Shown here: positions 1-8,012 of the stretch, one piece after another | Layout: every line of letters begins with the position of its first letter | How positions within the stretch are numbered: the stretch's first letter is position 1 | Assembly (NCBI GenBank): GCA_020060625.1 | Contig: JAGUZU010000100.1 | Coordinates: 1-51,370, forward strand | Direction: 5' to 3' | Length of the DNA stretch: 51,370 nt | From: Anaerolineales bacterium | Lineage (GTDB): Bacteria > Chloroflexota > Anaerolineae > Anaerolineales > Villigracilaceae | Notes under the pieces: model-generated | What the model saw: only the letters and a program-made list of their open reading frames with translations | Databases searched by the model: none | Told to the model about the DNA's origin: nothing | Position numbers and translations under genes: made by a program

Positions 1-30
1 CCAAAATTCACTCTGTACAAATTCCCAAAA

Positions 31-103
31 TGAACCGCCAAGCCGCCAAGAACGCCAAGAAAAAAATGAAGAAACTTGGCGGCTTGGCGTCCTTGGCGGT
101 AAA
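31..103. repeat. Imperfect inverted repeat of CGCCAAG units
   Basis: The left arm carries several CCGCCAAG-like units and the right arm carries the complementary CTTGGCGG units, around an A-rich centre, so the transcript would fold into a long imperfect hairpin. This is a dispersed intergenic repeat style. It has no coding sign, and its function is unknown. Confidence 0.6.
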
Positions 104-166
104 AAAACGAAAAATATTCTGATGGGCGATTCTACAGAATCTGAATGTTCCCTTTTCTGCCTGCGT

Positions 167-172
167 TATAAT
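167..172 (+). promoter_or_regulatory. Putative -10 element (TATAAT)
   Basis: A consensus TATAAT lies 30 nt before the start of the 140-aa gene at 202. No good -35 hexamer is seen at 17 bp, so this is only a tentative promoter. Confidence 0.35.
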
Positions 173-201
173 CCCTTTATCAAATTGCAGGAGAGAATCT
201 A

Positions 202-624
202 ATGACTGAACCGAAACCTTTGAACTGGACTCCCATGCCCAATATCGGCTACAACGTCGTTCGCCGCGGTGACGGGGGGATGACGTTAACTTTTTCCAAT
301 CTCTCGGATGAGACCCTGGAACACTGGCATCAATTCGCGTTGGACCACCTGCTCGGCATGGACCGCCGCACGCGCAACCTGTACGACCTGCGCGCCGTGA
401 AGGACATTCCTGAGAAAGCCATCCGCATGGCGGTGGATGCGAACAGCGATCCATCCGCCCGCAACATCCGCGTGGCGGTGGTGGTGGCGAACGAGGAAGT
501 GGCGGGGGGAATCCGCAAGGTGGCGGCGCTCGCGGAGACGGGGCTGGCTTCCGCATTGAAGATCTTCACCGATATCAACGAAGCCGAAGCCTGGCTGGCG
601 CGTCCGTTGGATCAGATTCCATAA
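202..624 (+). CDS. Hypothetical protein, possible SpoIIAA/STAS-like fold
   Basis: A 140-aa soluble protein without signal peptide or membrane segment. The start is supported by a GGAGAG ribosome-binding site at 190-195. The C-terminal half alternates hydrophobic strands (RVAVVVANE) and helices and ends in an acidic helix (INEAEAWL), a pattern resembling SpoIIAA-like STAS proteins that are common as stand-alone genes. That resemblance is weak and by eye only. The gene precedes folP with a repeat in between, so co-transcription is possible but not shown. No function is assigned. Confidence 0.6.
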   Translation: MTEPKPLNWTPMPNIGYNVVRRGDGGMTLTFSNLSDETLEHWHQFALDHLLGMDRRTRNLYDLRAVKDIPEKAIRMAVDANSDPSARNIRVAVVVANEEVAGGIRKVAALAETGLASALKIFTDINEAEAWLARPLDQIP

Positions 625-627
625 TGT

Positions 628-690
628 CGTTGCGAGGAGCGAACGTAGCGGCACGCGACACTTCAGTCACTCCACTCCTTCGCAATGACA
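628..690. repeat. Palindromic dispersed repeat in front of folP
   Basis: An arm reading GTTGCGAGGAG is matched by CTCCTTCGCAATGAC downstream, forming an imperfect hairpin. It stays open in the folP frame, which would otherwise suggest a longer N-terminus for that gene. Confidence 0.5.
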
Positions 691-1586
691 TGATGTTTAT
701 GAAATCACCCACTCTTCAAATCGGGAGTTTTACATTTCAGTGGGGTTCCCGCACGTACGTGATGGGAATCCTGAATGTGACTCCCGATTCGTTTTCGGGG
801 GATGGCATCATCGCCAAAGGGGATGCGGTTGCATTCGCAATCAAACAGGCGGCGGACTTCCTCGAAGGCGGCGCGGACATCCTCGATGTCGGCGGCGAAT
901 CCACGCGCCCCGGCTCCGCGCCAGTGACCGCGGACGAAGAGATGGAGCGGGTGATTCCCGTCATCGAGGCGCTTCATGCGAACTTCCCCAATGCGATCAT
1001 TTCCATAGATTCCTACAAAGCCAGCGTGGCGGAGGCGGCGATTCGCGCAGGCGCCCATATCGTCAATGACGTGTGGGGCTTCCGCGCGGATGCGGAGACC
1101 GCGGCGGTGGCGGCGAAATACAAAACGCCCGTGATCCTGATGCACAACCGCAGCAACCCCGCCAGTGTGGAAGCGCGCGCGAGATTGGGCGGTGCGTACA
1201 TCGGCGCGGAGTACGAAAATCTAATCGAAGATGTGAAACGCGAGTTACTCGTCAGCGTGGAGATTGCAGGAAAAGCCGGAGTGGAGGAAGAGGTCATTTT
1301 GCTCGACCCAGGCATCGGCTTCGGAAAGACGCGGGAGCATAATCTGGAATTGATCAACCGCCTCGGCGAAATCCGCGAGTTGGGATATCCCATCCTGCTT
1401 GGTCCATCCCGCAAATCGTTTATCGGATTTACATTGGACTTGCCGCCCGATCAAAGAATCGAAGGGACTGCCGCGACGGTGGCGGTGGGGATCACGCGCG
1501 GCGCGGACGTGATCCGCGTGCATGATGTGAAGGAAATGGCGCGCGTGGCGAAGATGACGGATGCGATGGTACGGAATACAACATGA
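690..1586 (+). CDS. folP: Dihydropteroate synthase
   Basis: FolP condenses 6-hydroxymethyl-7,8-dihydropterin pyrophosphate with p-aminobenzoate to give dihydropteroate in folate synthesis. All hallmark motifs of the TIM-barrel family are visible in order: GILNVTPDSFS, DVGGESTRPG, a SIDSYK strand, NDVWG, LLDPGIGFGK, GPSRKSFIG and the closing RVHDV. The length, about 298 aa, is typical. The frame is open from 624, but that extension is encoded by a palindromic repeat, so a start at 690 or 699 is preferred; no strong ribosome-binding site decides between them. No other folate gene is adjacent. Confidence 0.95.
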   Translation: MMFMKSPTLQIGSFTFQWGSRTYVMGILNVTPDSFSGDGIIAKGDAVAFAIKQAADFLEGGADILDVGGESTRPGSAPVTADEEMERVIPVIEALHANFPNAIISIDSYKASVAEAAIRAGAHIVNDVWGFRADAETAAVAAKYKTPVILMHNRSNPASVEARARLGGAYIGAEYENLIEDVKRELLVSVEIAGKAGVEEEVILLDPGIGFGKTREHNLELINRLGEIRELGYPILLGPSRKSFIGFTLDLPPDQRIEGTAATVAVGITRGADVIRVHDVKEMARVAKMTDAMVRNTT

Positions 1587-1657
1587 TTTCACCGCGGAGG
1601 CGCGGAGAACACAGAGAAAAAAACTCCGCGCGCTCTGCGTCTCTGCGGTTGAAATAG
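1587..1657. repeat. Imperfect inverted repeat (CCGCGGAGGCGCGGAG type)
   Basis: The arm TTTCACCGCGGAGGCGCGGAG is mirrored by a CTCCGCG...CTGCGGTTGAAA arm. It is a dispersed intergenic palindrome related in style to the CACAGAG repeat at the right edge of the window. Confidence 0.55.
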
Positions 1658-1670
1658 ATCGCGCATAAAC

Positions 1671-2990
1671 ATGAGCAACTCATACTCAAAAGAACTCCTC
1701 CGCACGGGAATCATCGAAGCAAAGGCTGGTCACAAAGACACCGCCCGCCGTTACCTCGACCGCGCGATCTACATGGCAGGGTCGCATGACGTGCTTGCCG
1801 AAGCGTGGTTTTGGATGAGCGAAGCGCTCGACGATGCCCTGGAAAAACGCAAGGCGCTGGAGAACTGCCTTTCGCACGACCTGCATCATGCGCGCGCGCG
1901 GCGCGCGCTGGCGATTCTGGATGGCAAACTCAAAGCCGACGAATTGGTGAACCCCGACCGCCTGCCTGCCGCGCCCGACGGGTTGCGAAGCGCGGACGCC
2001 GACCGCTTTATGTGCCCCAAGTGCGGCGGACGCATGTCGTTTTCACCCGACGGCGTTTCGCTGGTCTGTGAATATTGCACGCGCCAGCACGCGTTGGGCT
2101 TGGGGGCGAAAAGCGAGGACGAAAAGGACTTCATCGTTGCGATGGCGACCATGAAGGGACATGGCAAACCCTTGCAGGAACAAGCCTTCCGCTGCAACGG
2201 CTGCGGCGCGGAGTTCATCTTGCCTCCCAAACAAATTTCCGCCAACTGCGCCTATTGCGATTCGCCGCATGTCATCCGCATCGAAAATTCCAAAGACCTG
2301 CTTGCGCCCGATGCCATCCTCCCGCACGCTTTCGACCGGAAACGCGCCGTGAAACTGCTCATCGAATGGGTGAAGGGCAACGGCATCACGCCCGAAAAGC
2401 AGGTCGAACTTCCGCGCGGGCTGTACCTTCCGCTGTGGACGTTCGACATCGGCGGAGAGATCGATTACACGGGCGAGATGGTCCAATATGAAGACAACCC
2501 GTTCAGCAGCAGGGACGAGCGCAAGGTGATTCGGATTCAGGATAAATATCCCGTGCTGGTGGATGACCTGCCGCTTCCCGCCTCCCGCAAACTGTCTGCT
2601 GTTTTTCTGAAGCTGATTCCCACCTTCGACCTTAAGTCGCTCCAGCCGTACGACCCGCGCTATCTCGCGGACTGGCTCGCCGAGATCTACGACGTCCCGA
2701 TGGCGGATGCTTCGTTGGACGCGCGCAGTCAAACGTACAGGAAAATGAAGCGCGATCTTCCCGCCCTGTTGAACGGACTTAACATCGTCCACACCTCCTC
2801 CGCCAACATCATGGTGACCTCGTTCAAGCTCAACCTGCTGCCCGTATGGATGACCGAGATTCCCTTCGACGGGCGCGAGCATCTCCTGCTCATCAACGGG
2901 CAAAGCGGGCATATCGCAAGCGACCTGCCCGAAGAAGAGGAGGAAGCAGGCGGGTTGTTCAGTTTTCTGAGCGATCTGCTGAACGATTAA
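1671..2990 (+). CDS. TPR-like protein with two zinc ribbons
   Basis: A 439-aa soluble protein of unknown function. Residues 1-85 form helix pairs of tetratricopeptide type (an AKAGHKDTARRYLDRA repeat). They are followed by two CxxC-x14-CxxC zinc ribbons with cysteines near 115/118 and 133/136, then 175/178 and 193/196. The remaining 240 residues look like a mixed alpha/beta domain with no recognised catalytic motif, and there is no signal peptide. Paired zinc ribbons suggest protein or nucleic-acid binding, but no partner can be inferred from the neighbours. It follows folP after a repeat-containing gap and is probably a separate transcript. Confidence 0.8.
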   Translation: MSNSYSKELLRTGIIEAKAGHKDTARRYLDRAIYMAGSHDVLAEAWFWMSEALDDALEKRKALENCLSHDLHHARARRALAILDGKLKADELVNPDRLPAAPDGLRSADADRFMCPKCGGRMSFSPDGVSLVCEYCTRQHALGLGAKSEDEKDFIVAMATMKGHGKPLQEQAFRCNGCGAEFILPPKQISANCAYCDSPHVIRIENSKDLLAPDAILPHAFDRKRAVKLLIEWVKGNGITPEKQVELPRGLYLPLWTFDIGGEIDYTGEMVQYEDNPFSSRDERKVIRIQDKYPVLVDDLPLPASRKLSAVFLKLIPTFDLKSLQPYDPRYLADWLAEIYDVPMADASLDARSQTYRKMKRDLPALLNGLNIVHTSSANIMVTSFKLNLLPVWMTEIPFDGREHLLLINGQSGHIASDLPEEEEEAGGLFSFLSDLLND

Positions 2991-3046
2991 CCCCGCCGGC
3001 TTGTATTCTGCCTGCTTTTCATTCCCCATTCAGCCAATGAAAGGAA

Positions 3047-3571
3047 TCAGCCCGCGGACTGCTGGTTGATTCCCAAATAAGCATACGCCGCAGCGACGGC
3101 AAGACCCAGCCAGGACTGCCCCATATCGGTCAGCGGCTGCAGGAAGCCCGGATATTGCAGGAACCCGACGATGAATGCCAGCAGCCCGAAAATAACCCAG
3201 ATCAAAAGATAGAGCGTGGTGGTGACCTTCAGAATGGTCTTCGCCTGCTCGCTTGGGTTGTCATCCAAAACGCGGGCATAGGGGGTTTCACCCGGCTTGG
3301 TGACCGCAAGTTCCGCAATCACCAGCGCGGAAACCAAGCCGCCGACCATGGCGAGCGTGGTGCTCATGCCGCTCGTGAAACTCTCCTTGGTGAGGCTCGT
3401 GCATTCCTCGCCTTTGGCAAGACAACTGGTGACCGCCAACGCCACGATGACGGCGTACACGTACAGTCCCAACAAAATGACCGCAATGACGCCGCCAAAG
3501 AGTGTCTTTTGGGATAAGCCTGTTCTTTTTTGGGGGGCGGGGTTTCTTTTTGCCATGATCTTTTGCGCCAT
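3047..3571 (-). CDS. Hypothetical membrane protein
   Basis: About 174 aa with four predicted membrane segments: an N-terminal VIAVILLGLYVYAVIVALA helix, a TLAMVGGLVSALVIAELAV helix, then two C-terminal helices in LYLLIWVIFGLLAFIVGFL and SWLGLAVAAAYAYLGI. The frame continues upstream to 3670. The start was placed at a Met before the basic KRNPAPQKR stretch because the extra residues look non-coding; 3556 is an alternative. No family was recognised. It converges with the gene at 1671. Confidence 0.6.
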   Translation of the reverse strand: MAQKIMAKRNPAPQKRTGLSQKTLFGGVIAVILLGLYVYAVIVALAVTSCLAKGEECTSLTKESFTSGMSTTLAMVGGLVSALVIAELAVTKPGETPYARVLDDNPSEQAKTILKVTTTLYLLIWVIFGLLAFIVGFLQYPGFLQPLTDMGQSWLGLAVAAAYAYLGINQQSAG

Positions 3572-3693
3572 GCCCGGAGCAACGGACGGAGGCGCATTCC
3601 TCCTTTCATGAATGGAAATGACGGATTGCTCTCTCTGAAAACAGCTGTTGCCATTGGTTCCATAGTACAACTGCCGGGCTTGAATTTCAACCG

Positions 3694-3840
3694 TCAGTTT
3701 GCGCGGATTGCAATGCCTTCTTCATCCTTGACCCCACCCGCGCTGGGACCTTCAACCCGTGTTCCCACACCCTGATCACTTTCCAGCCCGTCTTCCGCAA
3801 TTGACGGTTTACCAGTTTGTCGCGCTCCTTGTTTGCCTGC
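3694..3840 (-). pseudogene. Truncated vsr (very-short-patch repair endonuclease) fragment, copy 1
   Basis: Read on the minus strand this gives KERDKLVNRQLRKTGWKVIR followed by VWEHGLK. That is the C-terminal part of the Vsr mismatch endonuclease family, which nicks at T:G mismatches. The N-terminal half with the catalytic Asp is absent and no start codon is present. The next fragment at 4694-4876 is nearly the same sequence; the matched DNA is about 3709-3828 against 4711-4829. The two copies bracket a PIN toxin-antitoxin module. Confidence 0.6.
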
Positions 3841-3875
3841 AATTTCCCCTCCTAAAATTCTCGATCCAAAAGAAA

Positions 3876-3911
3876 ACAGCGTAAGAGCCCTCACTGGGCT
3901 TCTTACGCTGT
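3876..3911 (-). terminator. Rho-independent terminator after the PIN toxin-antitoxin pair
   Basis: An 11-bp stem (ACAGCGTAAGA with TCTTACGCTGT) continues into a GCCC/GGGC pair around a short loop. It is followed on the minus strand by a T-rich tract, and lies just after the antitoxin stop codon. Confidence 0.8.
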
Positions 3912-3928
3912 GTCAAATACCATCAGAT

Positions 3929-4201
3929 TCAGGCTTTTGTTTTTTGCGCCTGTGATTTGACAGCAGGGAGGCGGTCATACTCTGCTGGCTCGGCATGCGG
4001 GACTTTGGCTAACGCATTCTGAAATTTCTTTTTACTCGCGCGTGATGCCCGTTTTTGAATGTAATCCTCCGCCGCCAAAGCGGATACCTTCTCTGCCAAT
4101 GCGAGCGTAATCAACTGATTAATGGAAATATTCTCCTCGCGCGCCAGTTCGCGGGCGGCTTTGTGCAGCGACTCGGGAAGTCGTAAACTGATTGTGCTCA
4201 T
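3929..4201 (-). CDS. Antitoxin, ribbon-helix-helix (HicB/Arc-like)
   Basis: A 90-aa basic protein. Its N-terminal strand (STISLRLPESLH) and two following helices with SINQLITLALAEKV match the ribbon-helix-helix DNA-binding fold used by many antitoxins. The tail after residue 50 is basic and probably disordered, and would wrap the toxin. Its start overlaps the toxin stop by 4 bp (ATGA), so the two are translationally coupled. The toxin-first order is less common than antitoxin-first. It is expected to neutralise the PIN toxin and repress the promoter at 4633-4661. Confidence 0.8.
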   Translation of the reverse strand: MSTISLRLPESLHKAARELAREENISINQLITLALAEKVSALAAEDYIQKRASRASKKKFQNALAKVPHAEPAEYDRLPAVKSQAQKTKA

Positions 4202-4626
4202 GACAAAACTCCTATCTTGCGCAGGAACTCTACAGGCGATATGGCTTGGATGCCAAACTCCTCGATATTGTTGAAATCTTTTTTATTGTGCGTGATGATG
4301 AACTGACATCCTGCTGCAACGGCGAGTTCCAATACCATGTCATCCTTGGGGTCTTTGAGGAAGGGACGCCAAAGAAAAAATACCTGTTGTTCGTTTCCGA
4401 TTTCGCAAATGTAATTGATCACGTCGTCAATGACATCTTCCGTGATTTGCGTTTTGCCGATCAATCTCTTAGCGGCATCTTCATATTCCAATACCAGGGC
4501 AACGGAAATGTAGATATCGAAGGATTCGTTTTCGCCAAGCAGGGAAATGAGCAGAAAGGAAGCGCCATCTCTTGACCGCAAAGCGGAAACAAGAACATTG
4601 GTATCTATGACGACACGGTATTTCAT
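4198..4626 (-). CDS. PIN-domain toxin (putative toxin-antitoxin ribonuclease)
   Basis: A 142-aa PIN-family protein of the COG1569 type. The first acidic residue lies in VVIDTNVLVSAL, a conserved Glu in LVLEYED, a DPKDDMVLELA block carries the third acidic set, and the fold ends with FIITHNKKDF. PIN toxins are metal-dependent RNases that cut tRNA or mRNA. The catalytic acidic residues are all present, so the protein is probably active. It is the first gene of the pair, with the antitoxin overlapping its 3' end. A -10 box just upstream suggests a leaderless mRNA. Confidence 0.85.
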   Translation of the reverse strand: MKYRVVIDTNVLVSALRSRDGASFLLISLLGENESFDIYISVALVLEYEDAAKRLIGKTQITEDVIDDVINYICEIGNEQQVFFLWRPFLKDPKDDMVLELAVAAGCQFIITHNKKDFNNIEEFGIQAISPVEFLRKIGVLS

Positions 4627-4629
4627 AGC

Positions 4630-4661
4630 GGTATTGTATGCAATACCACTGTCCGCGTCAA
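4630..4661 (-). promoter_or_regulatory. Promoter and palindromic operator of the PIN toxin-antitoxin pair
   Basis: On the minus strand TTGACG (4656-4661) and TACAAT (4633-4638) are separated by 17 bp. A perfect inverted repeat, GGTATTG-TATG-CAATACC (4630-4647), overlaps the -10 box, as expected for autorepression by the antitoxin. The start codon at 4626 lies about where transcription should begin. Confidence 0.7.
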
Positions 4662-4693
4662 CCTTTTGGCACTGCGCGTAGATTAACGCCCTC

Positions 4694-4876
4694 TCAGCCC
4701 CACTTCGTGCTTAATACCTTCTTCACCCTCGCCCCCACCCGCACAGGGACCTTCAACTCGTGTTCCCACACCCTGATCACTTTCCAGCCCGTCTTCCGCA
4801 ATTGACGGTTTACCAGTTTGTCGCGCTCCCTCTTCAAACCTTCGACCTGTGACTTTCGATCTCCCCCATTCCCCAA
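4694..4876 (-). pseudogene. Truncated vsr fragment, copy 2
   Basis: It encodes RERDKLVNRQLRKTGWKVIR and then VWEHELKVPVR, the C-terminal end of a Vsr-type endonuclease. The remaining N-terminus does not resemble the family and the catalytic region is missing. It is a near copy of the fragment at 3694-3840. An intact start is possible at 4876, but a 60-aa product would lack the active site. Confidence 0.55.
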
Positions 4877-4912
4877 TCTACCAACTTACCAAAATTCCTT
4901 TACAATCCCCCC

Positions 4913-7477
4913 ATGCCCTCCACCCTCCCCATCCTCCGCGCCCGGCGCGAACGCAGGCTGGATAAACAGAAACGCAGCGAGAACCGCGCGCGCGGCGCCA
5001 TCCTCAGCGGGGGGATTGTCTTTTCGATCATTCTTGCCGCCGTCATCCTGCTCGGCGCGTTCGCCTACGCCGACGTGACCCGCGACCTGCCTTCCACGCA
5101 AATCCTCCCCATCCTCCTGAATCCTCCAAACGGTTTGCTCCTCCAGCCCACGCGCATCTACGACCGCACGGGTACGCAAGTCCTCGCAACCTTCGCGCCC
5201 GAAGACGCCCCGCGCCGCTACATCCCCGTCAGCGACCAGAACCCGCAGCACATCCCCGAACATCTCATCAACGCCGTCATCGCCGCCGCCGACCCCGGCT
5301 TTTGGCGTCATTCGGGTTATTCACTCCAAGGCTTGGAGGACCCCGACCCGCACCCCACCCTCGCGCAAAAACTCGTCAGCGGGCTGATGCTCTACAACGA
5401 GCCTCCTTCCACGCGCCGCGCCGTCCGCGAACGCATCCTTGCCGCGCAGATCACCGCTCAATTCGGACGCGCACAAATCATCGAGTGGCATCTCAACAGC
5501 GCGAACTTCGGGAGGCACGCCTACGGGGTCGAAGCCGCCGCGCAGCTGTATTTCGGCAAACCCGCGGACGCGCTCACCCTCGCCGAGTCCGCCATCCTCG
5601 CCGCGGTCAGCGAGACGCCCGCGCTCAACCCTCTCGACGCCCCGCAAGTCGCCATTCAACGCGGGCGCGAATTGCTTTATGTGATGAACGACCTCGGACT
5701 CGCTCCCACCTCCGAAGTGGAATCAGCGCTTTTGACGACTCCCACCTTCCAAACCGCGCCTCTGACTCCGCCCGTAGTTGCTCCCGCTTTCGTCAACCTG
5801 GTCATCGCCCAAGCCGAATCCTTCATCCCGCGTGAACGGCTCGAACGCGGCGGCATGATCGTCATCACCACGCTGGATTACGACTTGCAAAAGCAGGCAT
5901 CCTGCGCGACGGAAGTGTATGCCGCGCGCCTGGCTGGAAACCCCGACCCCGAATCCGATTGCGAGTCGGCGCGGCTGTTACCGTCCCTGCCGCCTGCTAT
6001 CAACTTTGAAGATTCGTCTGCCAGCGCGTTGATCCTCGACCCGAAAATGGGACAAGTCCTGGCGCTCGTCGGAGAAACCGTCAGGGGAGAGGAAACTCCA
6101 CTGGTTGGCGCGCACAAGCCCGGGTCGAGTCTCGATGCGTTCGTCTATTTGACGGGATTCACCCGGGGCTTGAGTCCCGCCTCGCTGACGTGGGACATCC
6201 CGCAAGAGTCGAACATCCAAAACTTCGACGGCGTTCATCATGGACCTTTGCGTTTGCGAATCGCATTGGCGAACGATTATCAAGCGCCCGTCGAGACGTT
6301 GAAGGCGCAGATGGGAATCGAAAATGTGATTGATGTTGCATCTTCGTTCGGCTTGGATTTGAATTCGGATGTGACCATGCTCGATCTTGCCGGCGCGTAC
6401 GGTGTGTTTGGGACGCAGGGCGTGTATTTCGGGCGGGAGGTGAACGAGGATTTCACGCCCGTGTCGCTGCTGAGGGTTGAGTCGGCAGACCGCGGCGTGC
6501 TGCTCGATTGGTCCATCCCGCAGGCGCGGACGGTGGTGACGCCCGCGATGGCGTATTTGACGACGCACGTTTTGAGCGACGAACCCGCGCGCTGGGAAAC
6601 GTGGGGCAGGCAGAACCCGCTGGAGATTGACAGACCTGCGGGCGTGAAATCCGGGCAGACATTCGAAGGAAGCGATGCGTGGATCGTGGGGTACACGCCT
6701 TCACACGTTGTAGTAACTTGGACTGGAGTCCGTACCCCCCTTGCACAAGGAGACGATCCGCTTTCCTCCCCCCACTTGTTGGGGGGACCGAGGGGGGTAA
6801 CTCCGCGTTTCCCCGCCGTGTTGTGGAATGCGCTCATGCAAACCGCCTCCGCAAACCTCCCGCCCGACGGCTGGACATTGCCGCAAGGCGTGGCAGTGAC
6901 GACGGTCTGCGATCCATCAGGCTTGCTGCCGACGCGCGAATGCCCGAACCTGGTGACGGAGGTCTTCCTGCACGGCAGCGAGCCAACGCACGAGGATAAT
7001 TTATTCCGCGAGTTTTCCGTCAACCGCGAGACGGGCTTGCTTGCCACGGTCTTCACGCCGCCCGAATTGATCGAGAACCGCGTGTACCTGATCGTCCCCG
7101 AACATGCGCGGGCGTGGGCGCAAAGCGCAGGCTTGGCAGTGCCTCCCTCTTCGTATGACGCCATCCAGCCGCCGCCGTTTAACCCGAATGTCAACATCAC
7201 CTCGCCGCAGCTCTTCACGGACGTGGACGGCGTGGTGCAAATCATCGGCACGGCTTCAGGCGACGACTTTCTCTTTTATCGTGTGCAGGTGGGAAAGGGA
7301 CTGAACCCGCAATCATGGATTCAGTTGGGAGATGATTCGTTCGAGCCTGTGGAAAACGGTCTATTGGCGGAGTGGGATACGACAGGCTTGAGCGGGTTGT
7401 ACGCTGTTCAATTGGTGGTGGTGCAAAACGACCAGGTGGTGGAAACGGCGGTGATTCAAGTGACGGTGAGCGATTAG
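4913..7477 (+). CDS. Class A penicillin-binding protein homologue, catalytically degenerate
   Basis: An 854-aa single-pass membrane protein (anchor about residues 30-52) with a GT51 transglycosylase-like domain (about 80-260), a transpeptidase-like domain (about 365-640) and a beta-rich C-terminal module (about 750-854). Class A PBPs polymerise and crosslink peptidoglycan. The family's EDxxF glutamate is Ala126 (AAADPGFWRH), although the downstream Glu in IIEWHLN remains. The SxxK motif reads S405-S-L-D408, the SxN position reads DYQ (455-457), and only a KSG remains of KTG. Both activities are therefore probably lost. A scaffold role is possible, and active paralogues should exist elsewhere in the genome. 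Confidence 0.88.
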   Translation: MPSTLPILRARRERRLDKQKRSENRARGAILSGGIVFSIILAAVILLGAFAYADVTRDLPSTQILPILLNPPNGLLLQPTRIYDRTGTQVLATFAPEDAPRRYIPVSDQNPQHIPEHLINAVIAAADPGFWRHSGYSLQGLEDPDPHPTLAQKLVSGLMLYNEPPSTRRAVRERILAAQITAQFGRAQIIEWHLNSANFGRHAYGVEAAAQLYFGKPADALTLAESAILAAVSETPALNPLDAPQVAIQRGRELLYVMNDLGLAPTSEVESALLTTPTFQTAPLTPPVVAPAFVNLVIAQAESFIPRERLERGGMIVITTLDYDLQKQASCATEVYAARLAGNPDPESDCESARLLPSLPPAINFEDSSASALILDPKMGQVLALVGETVRGEETPLVGAHKPGSSLDAFVYLTGFTRGLSPASLTWDIPQESNIQNFDGVHHGPLRLRIALANDYQAPVETLKAQMGIENVIDVASSFGLDLNSDVTMLDLAGAYGVFGTQGVYFGREVNEDFTPVSLLRVESADRGVLLDWSIPQARTVVTPAMAYLTTHVLSDEPARWETWGRQNPLEIDRPAGVKSGQTFEGSDAWIVGYTPSHVVVTWTGVRTPLAQGDDPLSSPHLLGGPRGVTPRFPAVLWNALMQTASANLPPDGWTLPQGVAVTTVCDPSGLLPTRECPNLVTEVFLHGSEPTHEDNLFREFSVNRETGLLATVFTPPELIENRVYLIVPEHARAWAQSAGLAVPPSSYDAIQPPPFNPNVNITSPQLFTDVDGVVQIIGTASGDDFLFYRVQVGKGLNPQSWIQLGDDSFEPVENGLLAEWDTTGLSGLYAVQLVVVQNDQVVETAVIQVTVSD

Positions 7478-7590
7478 CGGTTAGCGATTAGCGGTTAGCA
7501 GTTAGCAGTTAGCAAAACCCACCGCAAACACTAATCGCTAAAAGCCAATAGCCAACCGCTAAATGCCAATCGCTAAAAGCCAAAAACCAA
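7469..7590. repeat. TTAGCGATTAGCGG-type short repeats, left cluster
   Basis: Head-to-tail units of TTAGCGATTAGCGG form and their inverted complement (GCTAATCGCTAAAAGCC) occupy the whole gap before the four-helix-bundle gene. Together they can form a long hairpin. The same units recur just after the gene. Confidence 0.7.
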
Positions 7591-7601
7591 AGGAGGTTGT
7601 G

Positions 7602-7964
7602 ATGAAGGATTTTCGCTCGCTAAAAGTTTGGGAGAAATCGCACGAATTGACGTTGAAAATTTACAAAGCCACAGACGGTTTTCCAAAACATGAGTTGTAT
7701 GGGGTCACAAGCCAGATTCGACGGGCGGCGGTTTCCGTCCCCACCAACATCGCCGAGGGCAGCGGCAAGGACAGCGACGGGGAACTCAAACGGTTTTTCC
7801 TGATCGCCATGGGATCAGCCAGCGAGTTGGAATACCTGCTCATCCTCGCCCGCGACCTGAACTACCTGACGGACGAGGCTTATCAGGAAATGCAGACCCA
7901 GTTAATCGAAATCCGCAAAATGCTCAACGCCTTCATCCAAAGGTTAAAAGGCGGCGGCAGCTAA
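7602..7964 (+). CDS. Four-helix bundle protein (23S rRNA intervening-sequence protein family)
   Basis: A 120-aa protein with the family's signature start (DFRSLKVWEKSHEL), the central SQIRRAAVSVPTNIAEGSG motif and the later SASELEYLL helix. The family forms pentameric four-helix bundles. Members are found inside rRNA intervening sequences and, as Avd-like proteins, near diversity-generating retroelements; the function of stand-alone copies is unknown. The start is set by AGGAGG eight bases upstream. The gene is flanked on both sides by clusters of the same short repeats, which may make it a small mobile or cargo unit. No retroelement is present. Confidence 0.9.
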   Translation: MKDFRSLKVWEKSHELTLKIYKATDGFPKHELYGVTSQIRRAAVSVPTNIAEGSGKDSDGELKRFFLIAMGSASELEYLLILARDLNYLTDEAYQEMQTQLIEIRKMLNAFIQRLKGGGS

Positions 7965-8012
7965 CTGCTAAAAGCCAACCGCTAATCGCTAACCGCTAAA
8001 AGCCAACCGCTA
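7962..8012. repeat. GCTAACCGCTAAAAGCC-type short repeats, right cluster
   Basis: Units of GCTAATCGCTAACCGC and GCTAAAAGCCAACC follow directly on the four-helix-bundle stop codon. They are the inverted complement of the units upstream of that gene. Confidence 0.7.

Noticed and set aside
7602-7964. Part of a diversity-generating retroelement (Avd-like protein)
   Set aside because: No reverse transcriptase or template/variable repeats are present nearby.
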